DNA of 64,000 bases from JAEMQF01 sp963775015 (GCA_963775015.1 CAVZHI010000005.1:248001-312000); one strand, 5' to 3'. Positions 28,747 through 38,328 are shown, counted from the first letter of the stretch. Notes: generated by a model from the sequence alone, not told the origin. Translations and numbers: made by a program.

Positions 28747-28758
28747 ATTGGATCCAAT
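28747..28758. promoter_or_regulatory. Palindromic operator ATTGGATCCAAT
   Basis: A perfect 12-base palindrome in the divergent gap between the ABC operon (starts 28672, minus) and the GntR regulator (28847, plus). Position, symmetry and uniqueness suggest it is the GntR binding site controlling both. GntR/FCD factors bind short palindromes of this size. Confidence 0.6.
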
Positions 28759-28846
28759 AGGCAATGTGCGGTAAATTGCGCCACGGTGTCGCAGCGCCTC
28801 TGCCGTGGCGTCAGACCACCCGGCTGACGGCGCACTCGAGGAGCCT

Positions 28847-29596
28847 ATGAAAGTTCAGAGAATAAACGTCGGTGACGCGCCTTCGGCGGCCGACCTCATT
28901 TTTGACAGCCTGCGCCGGGCGGTGATTTCCGGCGCGTTGAAGGACGGTGATCCGCTGCGGCAGGAGGAACTGGCCAGGCACTTCAACACCAGCCGGATCC
29001 CGGTGCGCGAGGCCTTGACTCGCCTGGAGCAACATGGCCTGGCGCAGATCCGCCGCTTTCATGGCTACACGGTGGCGCAGATGTCGCGTCAGCAGATCGA
29101 GGAGATCTGCCGCTTCCGCGCGCTGGTCGAAGGCGAAGTGGTTGCCGGCGCGGTCAGCCGGGCCTCGGCAGAAACGCTCGCACGGGCGCGCCGGACCTGC
29201 CAGGCTTTCGCCAAGGAGCGCGATCCTGTGCTGTGGGGCGAGCGCAATCGTGAATTCCATGCCGCGCTGTACGCCGACTGCGGGCTGCCATACCACCTCG
29301 AGGCGGTCCATGCCGCGCTCGACAAGACCGAGCGCTATCTCGTCGACCAACTGGTCCTGACCTCCGGGATGCGCCGCGCGCGCGCTGAGCACCGGGCCAT
29401 CCTCGTGGCCTTCGAGGCGTGCGACGCGCCCCTCGCCGTGCGGCTCACACGCGAACACATTCTCGGTGCCCTGAGCCTCTTCTGCGACTACATGGACTCG
29501 CACGCCGTGCGGGAGCGCGCCGTGCGCCGTCGCGTCAGCCGAGACCCCACGCAAGAGGGTCGGTCGGGTCGTAAACCACGGCCGCGTCGAGCGTGA
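28847..29596 (+). CDS. GntR/FCD-family transcriptional regulator
   Basis: A 249-residue FCD-type regulator. The winged helix is LIFDSLRRAVISGALKDGDP to FNTSRIPVREALTRLEQHGL. The FCD effector domain contains GERNREFHAALYADCG and RRARAEHRAILVAFE, with the usual metal histidines. ATG 28847 is preceded by GAGGAG. It is divergent from the amino acid ABC operon and probably represses it together with the racemase-family gene until the inducer amino acid is present. The last 20 residues are basic and low-complexity. Confidence 0.88.
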   Translation: MKVQRINVGDAPSAADLIFDSLRRAVISGALKDGDPLRQEELARHFNTSRIPVREALTRLEQHGLAQIRRFHGYTVAQMSRQQIEEICRFRALVEGEVVAGAVSRASAETLARARRTCQAFAKERDPVLWGERNREFHAALYADCGLPYHLEAVHAALDKTERYLVDQLVLTSGMRRARAEHRAILVAFEACDAPLAVRLTREHILGALSLFCDYMDSHAVRERAVRRRVSRDPTQEGRSGRKPRPRRA

Positions 29597-29723
29597 CGTG
29601 CGCGCGGCCGTGGATCAGGGGCAACACCGCGTCCAGTGGTCGTACGCGCCACCGGGATACAGGACGAAGTTGCGCGCATGGGACCGGTGCTCATCGGGCC
29701 ATGTGCGAGCGTGTGCGAAGCCC
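29535..29723 (-). pseudogene. Orphan C-terminal coding remnant
   Basis: Upstream-less coding-like sequence on the minus strand: TWPDEHRSHARNFVLYPGGA then YDHWTR in one frame, and AVLPLIHGRAHVTLDAAVV, YDPTDPLAWGLG and a stop in the next. It begins directly after the stop of the glutamine-synthetase-like gene and its end overlaps the 3' end of the GntR gene. The composition looks like a real protein end, but I do not recognise the family and there is no start. It may be the tail of a gene lost by deletion. Confidence 0.3.
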
Positions 29724-31076
29724 TCAGAACATCGCCGCATAACGCTGCATTTCCCAGTCGCTGACATGCTGGCGGAACTCATTCCATTCGATGCTTTTGA
29801 GGAGCACGAACTGCTCGGCCAGCGTCTCCCCGAGCGCAGCACAAATCACGTCGTCGCGGCGCAACGCGCCGAGCGCTTCGTTCAGGTCCTGCGGCAGCAC
29901 TTCGATGCCACGTTCGCGAATTTGCGCAAGCGGCACGTCGAACAAATCGTCGCTGCACGGTGGGCCGGGATCGAGCTTGCGGTCCACGCCGTCCAGGCCG
30001 GCGGCGATCAGCGCTGCGGTGGCGAGGTAGGGGTTTGCGCTCGCGTCGGGCAGGCGCCATTCGAAGCGCCCGGAGAGGGTTCGCACGAGCGCCGTGCGGT
30101 TGTTCGGGCCATGCGCAACGTAGGCCGGCGCCCAGCTCGTTCCGGAGATCGATTCGCCGACGATCAGCCGCTTGTACGAGTTCACGGTGGGGGCGGCAAT
30201 CGCACACAGCGCCGCCGAGTGCGCGAGCACGCCGGCAATGAAGTGTTTGCCCAGTGCCGACAGCTCGCGACCCTGACCCGCCTCATGGTTCTCGAACAGG
30301 CAGCGCGCATTGCCGTCGTCATCGTCGCCTTCGCCGTCCCAGAGCGAGACGTGGAAGTGCATGCCGCTGCCGGGCTGGTTCGCGATCGGCTTGGGCATCA
30401 TCGAAAACACCATGCCGTGTTCCTCGGCGAGGGCCTGCGCCGCCATCTTGAACAGCATCAGGTTGTCGGCACTCGCGAGTGCGTCGGCGTGTATGAAGTT
30501 CACTTCGTACTGGCCGTGCGCGTCTTCATGGTCGATCTGGAACACGTCCATGGCGCAGGCCTTCAAGCCCGTCACGAGCTGCGCCAGAAAAGCGCTCTGC
30601 CGCGGCAGGCTTTTCAGGTCGTAAGACGGTTTGGCGAGCTGGTCGTGCGGGTCGGCCGGTGCGTAGCCGTTGCCGACGCGGCGCAAGAGGAAGAACTCGG
30701 GCTCGATGCCGGTCTGCAGAAACCAGCCGCGCTCGCGCAAGCGCTCGAGCTGGCGCCGCAGCACCTGGCGCGGGCAGGCGTCGAAGGGTTCGCCGTCGAC
30801 AAAACCGTCGCACGCGATGCGCGCGTAACCCGGCATCCACGGCAGCGCCTGCGCCGTGCTGGCGCTGCCGCGACCGTAGTATTCGGCGCGGCGCCCGGTG
30901 CGCGGCAAGCCCGTGCCCCAGATCGACGGGCCGGAGAAACCCACGCCGTCGGTGAGCAGGGCGTCGGCGTTGATCAGCGGAACGAGCTTGCCTTTCGCCA
31001 CACCGTGCAGATCGGTGAATTGCGCGATCAGGGTGTGAACGCCCTGCGCAGCGAGCCGATCCTTGAAGTCTTTCAT
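29724..31076 (-). CDS. Glutamine synthetase-family protein (type III/GlnT-like)
   Basis: A 450-residue ATP-dependent ligase of the glutamine synthetase superfamily. The beta-grasp N-terminus TLIAQFTDLHGVAKGKLVPL, metal ligands GIEPEFFLL and HEDAHGQYEVNF, SGMHFHVSLW, TVNSYKRLIVGESISGTSWA and GRFEWRLPDASANPYLA are all present. It lacks the adenylylation loop of true GlnA. Next to puuC it probably joins glutamate to an amine (gamma-glutamylation) rather than assimilating ammonia; annotation as type III glutamate-ammonia ligase is the conventional alternative. It closes the long minus-strand polyamine block. Confidence 0.8.
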   Translation of the reverse strand: MKDFKDRLAAQGVHTLIAQFTDLHGVAKGKLVPLINADALLTDGVGFSGPSIWGTGLPRTGRRAEYYGRGSASTAQALPWMPGYARIACDGFVDGEPFDACPRQVLRRQLERLRERGWFLQTGIEPEFFLLRRVGNGYAPADPHDQLAKPSYDLKSLPRQSAFLAQLVTGLKACAMDVFQIDHEDAHGQYEVNFIHADALASADNLMLFKMAAQALAEEHGMVFSMMPKPIANQPGSGMHFHVSLWDGEGDDDDGNARCLFENHEAGQGRELSALGKHFIAGVLAHSAALCAIAAPTVNSYKRLIVGESISGTSWAPAYVAHGPNNRTALVRTLSGRFEWRLPDASANPYLATAALIAAGLDGVDRKLDPGPPCSDDLFDVPLAQIRERGIEVLPQDLNEALGALRRDDVICAALGETLAEQFVLLKSIEWNEFRQHVSDWEMQRYAAMF

Positions 31077-31163
31077 GATCGTCTCCGAAAGAATCGCGCC
31101 TCGACCCGTGCGGCCGGCGATGTGCAGGCGCGGTGAAGCGCGGGCGCCGCGGCGCGCCGGGCG

Positions 31164-32657
31164 TCAATCGATGCGAATCCAGGTGGTCTTGAGTTCGGTG
31201 TATTTGTCGAATGCATGCAGCGACTTGTCGCGGCCATTGCCGCTTTGTTTGTAGCCGCCGAAGGGCACGGTGATGTCGTCTTCGTCGTACTGGTTCACAT
31301 GCACCGTGCCGGCGCGCAGGGCGCGCGCGACGCGGTGGGCGCGGTTCAGATTGTCGCTCCACACGCTCGCCTGCAGGCCGTACGCCGACGCGTTGGCGAG
31401 CGCCAGTGCTTCGGCTTCGGTGTCAAAGCGCAGCACCGACAGCACCGGGCCGAAGATTTCTTCGCGCGCGATTCGCATCGAGGGCGTCACCGCGTCGAAC
31501 ACGGTCGGCTGCACGAAGTAGCCGCCGCTCTCGCTGCGTACCTGCGCGCCGCCGCACGCAAGCTGCGCGCCTTCGCTGCGGCCAGCGTCGATGTAGCCAA
31601 GCACCGTCTTCAATTGGGTCGAGTCGACGATCGCGCCCATTTCTGTGTTGGCGTTCAGCGGGTCGTCCGGCTGGTACTTCGGCGCTTCGACAGCGACGAG
31701 GCGCACGAATTCATCCGCAATCTCGCGCTGCACGAGAACTCGCGACGGCGCACTGCAACTCTCGCCCTGGTTGAAGAACATGCACGCGGCGACCGTCTGC
31801 GCGGCGCGCTGCACCTCGGCGAAGTCGTTGAAGACGAGGAACGCCGATTTGCCGCCGAGCTCGTTGTAGACGCGTTTCAGGTTGCTGCGCCCTGCGTATT
31901 CGAGCATCTTGCGCCCGACGCGCGTGCTGCCGGTGAAGCCGACCGCGTCGACATCCATGTGCAGCGCAAGCGCTTCGCCGGCCTCATCGCCATAACCCGG
32001 AATGACGTTGAACACGCCTTCGGGCAGGCCCGCGTCGAGCGCCAGTTCGGCCAGCCGCAGCGCCGTGAACGGCGACTTTTCGCTCGGCTTCAGGACGACG
32101 CTGTTGCCAGCGGCGAGCGCTGGGCCCAGCTTCCACGCCGCCATGATCATCGGGTAGTTCCACGGCACGATCGCGCCGATGACGCCCATCGGTTCGCGCT
32201 GAATCAATGCGAGCGCGTTGCGCGACGTCGGCGCAATCTCGTCGTAGACCTTGTCCACCGCTTCGGCGTACCAGTTGATGCAGCGTGCCGTCGCGGCGAC
32301 GTCGACACTCAGGCTGTAGCGGATCGGCTTGCCCATGTCGAGCGTCTCGAGCAGCGCGAGTTCGTCTCTCGCCGCGAGAATTTTCTCGGCGAAGCGCTGC
32401 AAGACTTTCTTGCGCGCCGCCGGTGGCTGGCCGGCCCAGCGGGCGTCGTCGAACGCCTTGCGCGCGCAGGCTACGGCGGCGTCAACGTCCGCCGCTTGCC
32501 CACGCGCCACTGCACCCAGGCTTCGCCCGTCGATCGGCGAGAGGCTCTCGAAGGTCTGCCCCGACGCGGCGCCACAGCGCCGTCCGGCAATAACGGCTCG
32601 ACCGTCGATGCGCAGGGCCTTCGCGGCGGCGTGCCAGTCGGGGGCAGGGGCGTTCAC
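31164..32657 (-). CDS. puuC: Aldehyde dehydrogenase, PuuC type
   Basis: A 497-residue NAD(P)-dependent aldehyde dehydrogenase, the length of E. coli PuuC, which oxidises gamma-glutamyl-gamma-aminobutyraldehyde. The oxyanion asparagine is in VPWNYPMIMAAWKLGPALAA, the cofactor loop GFTGSTRVG, the general base glutamate in YNELGGKS, and the catalytic cysteine in FFNQGESCSAPSR. The start is GTG at 32655-32657 after a GGAG. It is embedded among puuA, puuB, puuD and the putrescine transporter, supporting the assignment; it may also act on 4-aminobutanal made by SpuC. Confidence 0.87.
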   Translation of the reverse strand: MNAPAPDWHAAAKALRIDGRAVIAGRRCGAASGQTFESLSPIDGRSLGAVARGQAADVDAAVACARKAFDDARWAGQPPAARKKVLQRFAEKILAARDELALLETLDMGKPIRYSLSVDVAATARCINWYAEAVDKVYDEIAPTSRNALALIQREPMGVIGAIVPWNYPMIMAAWKLGPALAAGNSVVLKPSEKSPFTALRLAELALDAGLPEGVFNVIPGYGDEAGEALALHMDVDAVGFTGSTRVGRKMLEYAGRSNLKRVYNELGGKSAFLVFNDFAEVQRAAQTVAACMFFNQGESCSAPSRVLVQREIADEFVRLVAVEAPKYQPDDPLNANTEMGAIVDSTQLKTVLGYIDAGRSEGAQLACGGAQVRSESGGYFVQPTVFDAVTPSMRIAREEIFGPVLSVLRFDTEAEALALANASAYGLQASVWSDNLNRAHRVARALRAGTVHVNQYDEDDITVPFGGYKQSGNGRDKSLHAFDKYTELKTTWIRID

Positions 32658-32673
32658 CTCGAGGTCTCCAGCA

Positions 32674-34098
32674 TCAGAACGCGACGAGCACCGACGCGCC
32701 GAACATCTGATTCGACTTGGTGTACCTGCCGGTCTTGACCTCGAGGAACACGGGCAGGTTCGCACGGTCGATCCGGTACTCGGCCTTGAACGTCGTGTTC
32801 AGGTTGAACAACCAGCTCGCACCGAGCGTGAAGGCCGCGCGGTTCGCTCCCTTGTTGCACGCAGCGGGGGTCGGATCGAGTTCGCAGCCGATGGTCGGGT
32901 CGGCGCCGATGCCGTTGCGATAGTCGCCGAAAGTGACCGTCGTCGGATCGTAGTATCCCGTGTAGCCGAGCAAGCCGCCGCCGTTCTTCTTGTTGTTCAC
33001 GTAGTCCGCGCGCAGCGTGCCTTCGGCGCGTGGCGTGAATTTGTAGGCCACGAGGCCCGACGCGCCCCACCAGCTCGCATCGCGCATGGCGCCGCTCACA
33101 GGATCGGGAACGATGGCCGCGTTCTTGTGCTTGCCCACGCTCAGCTGGCCCTGCATGGTCCAGTCGCCACGAATGAAGTAGGCATCGCCTTCGAACAGGT
33201 CCAGGCGCGAGTCGACGCCGTTGACGTCAGCGAAATTCGCCGCCTTGCCGTGCACGCCGGCAAAGCCGAAGCCCTGGAACTCGCCGCGCGAATAGTCGAC
33301 CCGATACGTGACGACGGGTGTCTTGTTGCCCGGCGTGCGCTTGCTCGAGTTCATGTTCGCGAGCATGCCCTTGACGATCCACTTGCCGCTCGTGACTTCC
33401 ATTCCGGCGCCGGTGTACGCGGTGGGCAGCGTGAAGTCGAACAACAGGTTGTGCGTGATGAGCTTGTTCAGCGTGGGTTGCAGGTACTCGTAACCCGACC
33501 AGTCGGGGATCTGGCCGGCGATGAAGCGCGTCTGCAGGTCGCTGAGCGGCACCGAGACGCTCGCCTCGTGGACCGCGGACTGGCCGTCGAACACCGCGCC
33601 CACACCGCGGTTCGGCGCGAGCGTCAGGCGCCACTTGGTTCCGCTGTCGGTCTCCTTCTGGAAGTCGATCACGGCGGCGCCAAAGTACGAGTTGTCATAG
33701 TTGTAGCCATCGTCGCCGACCGCGTTGAGGAACTGGAACCCGGCGCGGTTCTGGCGCTTGTTGTAGATGAAGGTCGGGTCCATGTAGCCCGAGATCTTCA
33801 GCAGCTTCAAGCCCGACGCGTCGCGCGCGTCTTCCATCGCTTCGGTCTTCACGGCGATGCGGTTGAACTCTGCCGCCTGCTCAGGCGTCATTCCCCATTG
33901 CGCGCCCGTCGCAGCACCTGCAGGGCGGCCCTGTTTGCCCTCCAGTTCGGCGACGCGCGCTTTCAACGCCTGGATTTCGCGCAGCAGATCGGCGTTGCTT
34001 TGTGCCGCTGCTCCGCCGGCGGCCGCCGCCACGAAGGCGAGTGCAACGGCTTGGGCGACGACGGTCTTGCGACGCAGGCTGGTCTGGCAATGGTTCAT
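32674..34098 (-). CDS. DUF3138-family outer-membrane barrel protein
   Basis: A 474-residue exported protein. The signal peptide ends AAA-QS near residue 33, followed by a short coiled coil NADLLREIQALKARVAELEG as in trimeric porins. The rest is alternating beta strands rich in aromatic residues and ends with the terminal phenylalanine (VLVAF) required for outer-membrane assembly. A strong AGGAGAT ribosome site precedes ATG 34098. Family members are found in betaproteobacteria and are uncharacterised. Lying between potI and puuC, it is a good candidate for the outer-membrane channel of the polyamine system. Confidence 0.8.
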   Translation of the reverse strand: MNHCQTSLRRKTVVAQAVALAFVAAAAGGAAAQSNADLLREIQALKARVAELEGKQGRPAGAATGAQWGMTPEQAAEFNRIAVKTEAMEDARDASGLKLLKISGYMDPTFIYNKRQNRAGFQFLNAVGDDGYNYDNSYFGAAVIDFQKETDSGTKWRLTLAPNRGVGAVFDGQSAVHEASVSVPLSDLQTRFIAGQIPDWSGYEYLQPTLNKLITHNLLFDFTLPTAYTGAGMEVTSGKWIVKGMLANMNSSKRTPGNKTPVVTYRVDYSRGEFQGFGFAGVHGKAANFADVNGVDSRLDLFEGDAYFIRGDWTMQGQLSVGKHKNAAIVPDPVSGAMRDASWWGASGLVAYKFTPRAEGTLRADYVNNKKNGGGLLGYTGYYDPTTVTFGDYRNGIGADPTIGCELDPTPAACNKGANRAAFTLGASWLFNLNTTFKAEYRIDRANLPVFLEVKTGRYTKSNQMFGASVLVAF

Positions 34099-34138
34099 CG
34101 TTATCTCCTCTTGGGTGTAGTCGGTGTTGTCGGGTGAT

Positions 34139-34999
34139 TCAGCCGCCGCGCGCCGCAGCGGCAATGTCTTGGGCACGTTTGCGCTCGGCCCGCACGATCG
34201 CGAGGCTGGCGATGATGACGCCGATCGAGACGAGCAGAACGATCAGCGTCGCGACGGCGTTCACGCTCGGGTTCAGGCCGAGGCGTGCGCGCGAGAAGAT
34301 CACGAGCGGCATCGTCGTCGCGCCCGGTCCGGAGAGAAACGCCGAGAGCACGACGTCGTCGAGCGACAGCGTGAACGTGAGCAACCACGCCGAGAGCAGC
34401 GACTGCGAAATCATCGGCAAGGTGACGAGCGTGAACACCTGCCACGGGCGGGCGCCGAGATCCATGGCCGCTTCTTCGAGCTGCGGGTTCAGATCCTGCA
34501 GCCTGGCTTGCACGACGACGGTGGCGTAAGCCAGGCCGAGCAGCAGGTGGCCGAGCCAGATCGTCAGCATGCCGCGCTCTGGAAAACCGATGGCGCGCTG
34601 CACCGAAACCAGCATCAACAGCAGCGACAAGCCGATGATGACTTCAGGCATCACGAGCGGCGCGCTGACGATGCCGTTGAAGAGCGTTCGGCCCTTGAAG
34701 CGCTTGTATTTGACGAGGGCGAAGGCCGCAAGGGTTCCCAGTACCACCGACGCGCAGGCGGTGAAGAAGGCGATGCGCAGGCTCAGCCACAGACCGGCGA
34801 TCATTTCGCGGTCGCTCGCGAGCGCGGCGTACCACTTCAGCGTGAACCCGGCCCAGCGGTTCGGAATCGTCGAATCGTTGAACGAATAGATGATCAGTGC
34901 GACGATGGGCAAGTACAGAAAAACGAAACCCGCACCGAGCCACGCCTTGCTGAATCCGCGCGCGAAGGCCGGACCGAAAATCGTTTGACCGCCGCTCAT
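34139..34999 (-). CDS. potI: Putrescine ABC transporter permease PotI
   Basis: A 286-residue spermidine/putrescine-type permease with six helices. FLYLPIVALIIYSFNDSTIP is the characteristic start of the PotC/PotI branch. The EAA loop reads EEAAMDLGARPWQVFTLVTL. FTLSLDDVVLSAFLSGPGAT is another family block. It lies last in the potFGHI order and pairs with PotH to form the channel. The order F, G, H, I matches the E. coli putrescine system rather than potABCD. Confidence 0.9.
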   Translation of the reverse strand: MSGGQTIFGPAFARGFSKAWLGAGFVFLYLPIVALIIYSFNDSTIPNRWAGFTLKWYAALASDREMIAGLWLSLRIAFFTACASVVLGTLAAFALVKYKRFKGRTLFNGIVSAPLVMPEVIIGLSLLLMLVSVQRAIGFPERGMLTIWLGHLLLGLAYATVVVQARLQDLNPQLEEAAMDLGARPWQVFTLVTLPMISQSLLSAWLLTFTLSLDDVVLSAFLSGPGATTMPLVIFSRARLGLNPSVNAVATLIVLLVSIGVIIASLAIVRAERKRAQDIAAAARGG

Positions 35000-35081
35000 G
35001 AGTGGAGCCCCCCGTCGCCGGAGGTCCGCCGACGGCCACCCGAGGGGGCCATCGCTGGCTTGGGGCGGCCCGGCGCTGCGC

Positions 35082-36016
35082 TCATCGCCGCGCCTCCTGC
35101 GCCTGCGCCTGGTAGCGGTTGAAGATCGCGAGCGGGACGAGGATGAGCAGAATCATCACGACGGCGACGGCCGAGGCCATCGGCCAGTCGTTGTTGCTGA
35201 AGAACTCATCCCACAACACGCGGCCGATCATCAGCGTTTCGGGCCCGCCCAGGAGTTCGGGAATGACAAACTCGCCGACGCAGGGAATGAAGACGAGCAT
35301 CGAGCCCGCGATGATGCCGGCCTTGGACAGCGGCACCGTGACTTTCCAGAACGCGACCCAGGGCGTGGCGCCGAGGTCGGATGCAGCCTTCGAGCAGGCG
35401 CAGGTCCAGCTTCGCGAGGTTGCCGTACAGCGGCAGGATCATGAACGGCAAGTAGGTATAGACCATGCCGAGCACGAGCGAGAACGGCGAGTTCATGTAT
35501 TTGCTCAAGCGCGGGGATCATGCCGCCGGCGAGCAACAAGTGGTCGATGCGCAGTGCGGTCAGGATGTCCGCGACCCAGCCGTGCTCTGAAAGCAGGCCC
35601 TTCCAGGCGTAGACACGCAGCAGGAAAGACGTCCAGAACGGCAGCATGACGAGCATCAGCAAGGCGGGCTGAATCGACGCCTTGGCGCGCGCCATGAAGT
35701 AGGCGAAGGGGTAGCCGATCGCCAGGCACAACGCAGTCGTCACCGCCGCGTACTTGATGCTCGACAAGTAGGTCTTGAAGTACAGGTCGTCTTGCGTCAG
35801 GAAGATGTAGTTGGAAAACTTGATCGTGAGTTGCAGCAGACCTTCCTTGATCGTGAAAACGTCTTTGAAGAGGACGCCCTCGGCCTCCGAGACCGAGATC
35901 TTCAAAACGATCAGGAACGGAAAAACGAAGAACGCAATCAGCCACAGGTAGGGCGCAGCGATCACCGCCGTGCGGCCTCGCATCAGCCAGTGACCCAGGG
36001 AGCGTAGTGTTCGCAT
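35082..36016 (-). pseudogene. potH: Putrescine ABC transporter permease PotH, two frame breaks
   Basis: About 311 residues when joined. Frame one gives the N-terminal helices (APYLWLIAFFVFPFLIVLKI and ALLMLVMLPFWTSFLLRVYA). Near 35508 an extra T (GCGCTTGAGC for GCGCTGAGC) moves to SKYMNSPFSLVLGMVYTYLP. Near 35390 an extra G moves to the end, covering LSKAGIIAGSMLVFIPCVGE and FVIPELLGG. Every conserved block is present, so the gene is presumably intact in the organism. The first break has the same ten-base motif as one in the LysR gene at 4458. Confidence 0.87.
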
Positions 36017-36022
36017 GCGAAT

Positions 36023-37135
36023 CTACTGCGTCAGCACCACTTGCGACTGGCGCGACCAGTGCGCCCAGGCTTCGTCGCCCCAGGTCAGCTCGTCGCCGCG
36101 ATGGCGCTGGGTGTTGTTCTGGCTCACCTTGAGCAGGCGCCCGCCTTCGAGTTCGATCTGGTAGACGGTGAAGCTGCCGAAGTACGACAGGTTCTTCACT
36201 TTGCCGCGCGCGCGGTTGAAGTCGCCACCCGTCGTCTCGAGCGACGGTTCTTGGCGCGACAGGTGGATCTTCTCCGGCCGCACCGCCACCGACACCGCCA
36301 TGCCCTGCGTGCCCGTGATGCCGTGGCCGACGTAGTGGCGCACGTCCTTGCAGTCGATCACGCAGTGATCGGGCTGGTCTTCCGCCAGCGTGCCCTCCAT
36401 CATGTTGACGTTGCCGATGAAGTCGGCGACGAAGCGCGTCGCAGGCGTCTCGTAGATGTCGCTCGGCGCACCGACTTGCAGCACCTTGCCCTCGCTCATG
36501 ATGGCGATTCGCGACGCCATCGTCATCGCCTCTTCCTGGTCGTGCGTGACCATGACGCAGGTCACGCCGACCTGCTCGACGATGTTGACGAGTTCGATCT
36601 GCGTTTCTTCGCGCAGTTTCTTGTCCAGCGCGCCGAGCGGTTCGTCGAGCAGCAGCAGTTGCGGGCGTTTCGCCAGGCTGCGCGCGAGCGCCACACGCTG
36701 CTGTTGGCCGCCGGAAAGCTGGTGCGGTTTGCGCTGCGCGAATTTGCCGAGTTGCACGAGCTTGAGCATGGCCTCGACGCGCTCGACCATCTTGTCTTTC
36801 GCCATGCCTTCGCGGCGCAAGCCGAAGGCGATGTTCTCCCACACCGTGAGATGCGGGAACAGCGCATAACTCTGGAACATCATGTTGATCGGGCAGTCGT
36901 AGGGCGGGATGTCCGCCAGGTCTTGCCCGTTCAGCAGAATTCGCCCTGAAGTGGGCGTCTCGAAACCCGCCAGCATGCGCAGCAGCGTCGTCTTGCCGCA
37001 GCCCGACGAACCGAGCAGGGCGAAGATCTCGCCCTTCGCGATTTCCAGGCTCACGTGGTTCACCGCGACGGCACCGCCGCCGAAGTCTTTCACGACGTCC
37101 TCGATCTTGAGGAAGGCCGGCGCGACTGCGCTCAT
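36023..37135 (-). CDS. potG: Putrescine ABC transporter ATPase PotG
   Basis: A 370-residue ATPase with a C-terminal TOBE regulatory domain. Walker A LLGSSGCGKTTLLRML, Q-loop NMMFQSYALFPHLTV, signature LSGGQQQRVALARSLA, Walker B LLLLDEPLGALD and H-loop VMVTHDQEE are all intact. Length matches PotG/PotA. Only a few bases separate it from potF upstream and potH downstream, so the four genes are one operon. Confidence 0.93.
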   Translation of the reverse strand: MSAVAPAFLKIEDVVKDFGGGAVAVNHVSLEIAKGEIFALLGSSGCGKTTLLRMLAGFETPTSGRILLNGQDLADIPPYDCPINMMFQSYALFPHLTVWENIAFGLRREGMAKDKMVERVEAMLKLVQLGKFAQRKPHQLSGGQQQRVALARSLAKRPQLLLLDEPLGALDKKLREETQIELVNIVEQVGVTCVMVTHDQEEAMTMASRIAIMSEGKVLQVGAPSDIYETPATRFVADFIGNVNMMEGTLAEDQPDHCVIDCKDVRHYVGHGITGTQGMAVSVAVRPEKIHLSRQEPSLETTGGDFNRARGKVKNLSYFGSFTVYQIELEGGRLLKVSQNNTQRHRGDELTWGDEAWAHWSRQSQVVLTQ

Positions 37136-37136
37136 C

Positions 37137-38252
37137 TCACAAGCCTGTTTTGAAACCCGTATAGAGGCGTGTCATGGTGCGCCGAATGTCGTTCGACAGC
37201 GCATCGGGCGCCTGCATCTTCTTCATGTCGGCGTCGGTCGGGAACACGGTCGGGTTGCTCGAGACCTCGGGTTTGATGAACTTGCGCGATTCCTTGTTCG
37301 GGTTCGCATAGAACACCTTGTTCGTGATCGCCGCGTGAACTTCGGGGCGCAGGATGTAGTCGATGAACTTGTGCGCGTTGCCCGGGTGCGGTGCGTCCAC
37401 CGGAATCACCATCACGTCGAAAAACAGCACGCCGCCGGTGCTCGGGATCAGCGCCTGGATGTTCTGCCCGGTCTTGCCCTCGATCGCGCGCTGGCGCGCG
37501 ATGTTGATGTCGCCCGACCAACCGAGCGTCAGGCAGATCGAACCGTTCGCCATGTCGTTGATGTAGCCCGACGAACTGAACAGCGTCACCGACGGGCGGA
37601 TCGCCTTCAGCAGCGGGCCCACGCCGGCGTAATCGGCCTGGTTCTTCGAGTACGCCGGCTTGCCGAGGTAGTGCAGCGCGGCGGGAATGACTTCGGTCGC
37701 CGAATCGAGAAAGCTGACTCCGCAGCTCTTCATCTTCGAGATGTACTCGGGCTTGAACACGAGGTCCCACACGTTGGCAGGCATCGGCGTGCTGCCCAGC
37801 GCCGCCTTGACCTTGTCGACGTTGATCCCCACCGTCGTGAAGCCCCAAAGCCAGTTCACCTGGAACTGATTTCCCGGATCCAGCTTCGCGAGTTGCTCCT
37901 GGAGTGCCGGGTCGAGGTTCTTCGCGTTGGGCAGGCGCGACTTGTCGAGCTTCATGAGCAAGCCGCCGTCGGCCTGGATCTTCGCCCAGTAGGACGAAGG
38001 CACGACGATGTCGTAACCCGTCTTACCGGCGACCAGTTTCGCGTGCACGATCTCGTTGTTGTCGAAATTGTCGTAGCGCACCTTGATGCCGGTTTCTTTT
38101 TCGAAACTGCGGATCGTGTCTTCGGCGATGTAGTCGGACCAGTTGTAGACGTTCAGCACCTTCTCTTCTTCCTGCGCCACAGCGGGTCCGGCGAGGCAAG
38201 CCGCGGCGATGGCGAGGGGAATCGAGGGCAAGGCACGCAACAGGCGATTCAT
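37137..38252 (-). CDS. potF: Putrescine-binding periplasmic protein PotF
   Basis: A 371-residue binding protein. The signal peptide ends PAVA-QE near residue 27. LNVYNWSDYIAEDTIRSFEK is the hallmark of PotD/PotF proteins, the Trp and Asp contributing to the diamine pocket; SYWAKIQADGGLLMKLDKS, GWSGDINIARQRA and DVMVIPVDAPHPGNAHKFID follow. It is first in the potFGHI order. A 220-base gap upstream separates it from spuC and holds inverted repeats that may be regulatory. Confidence 0.92.
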   Translation of the reverse strand: MNRLLRALPSIPLAIAAACLAGPAVAQEEEKVLNVYNWSDYIAEDTIRSFEKETGIKVRYDNFDNNEIVHAKLVAGKTGYDIVVPSSYWAKIQADGGLLMKLDKSRLPNAKNLDPALQEQLAKLDPGNQFQVNWLWGFTTVGINVDKVKAALGSTPMPANVWDLVFKPEYISKMKSCGVSFLDSATEVIPAALHYLGKPAYSKNQADYAGVGPLLKAIRPSVTLFSSSGYINDMANGSICLTLGWSGDINIARQRAIEGKTGQNIQALIPSTGGVLFFDVMVIPVDAPHPGNAHKFIDYILRPEVHAAITNKVFYANPNKESRKFIKPEVSSNPTVFPTDADMKKMQAPDALSNDIRRTMTRLYTGFKTGL

Positions 38253-38328
38253 GGGGTTTCCTTTTTCCTGAGTTGGCCTGGCGCTCTGGCCCAGGCGAAT
38301 TCGTGCGGACGCGCAACGCTGACAGTCT

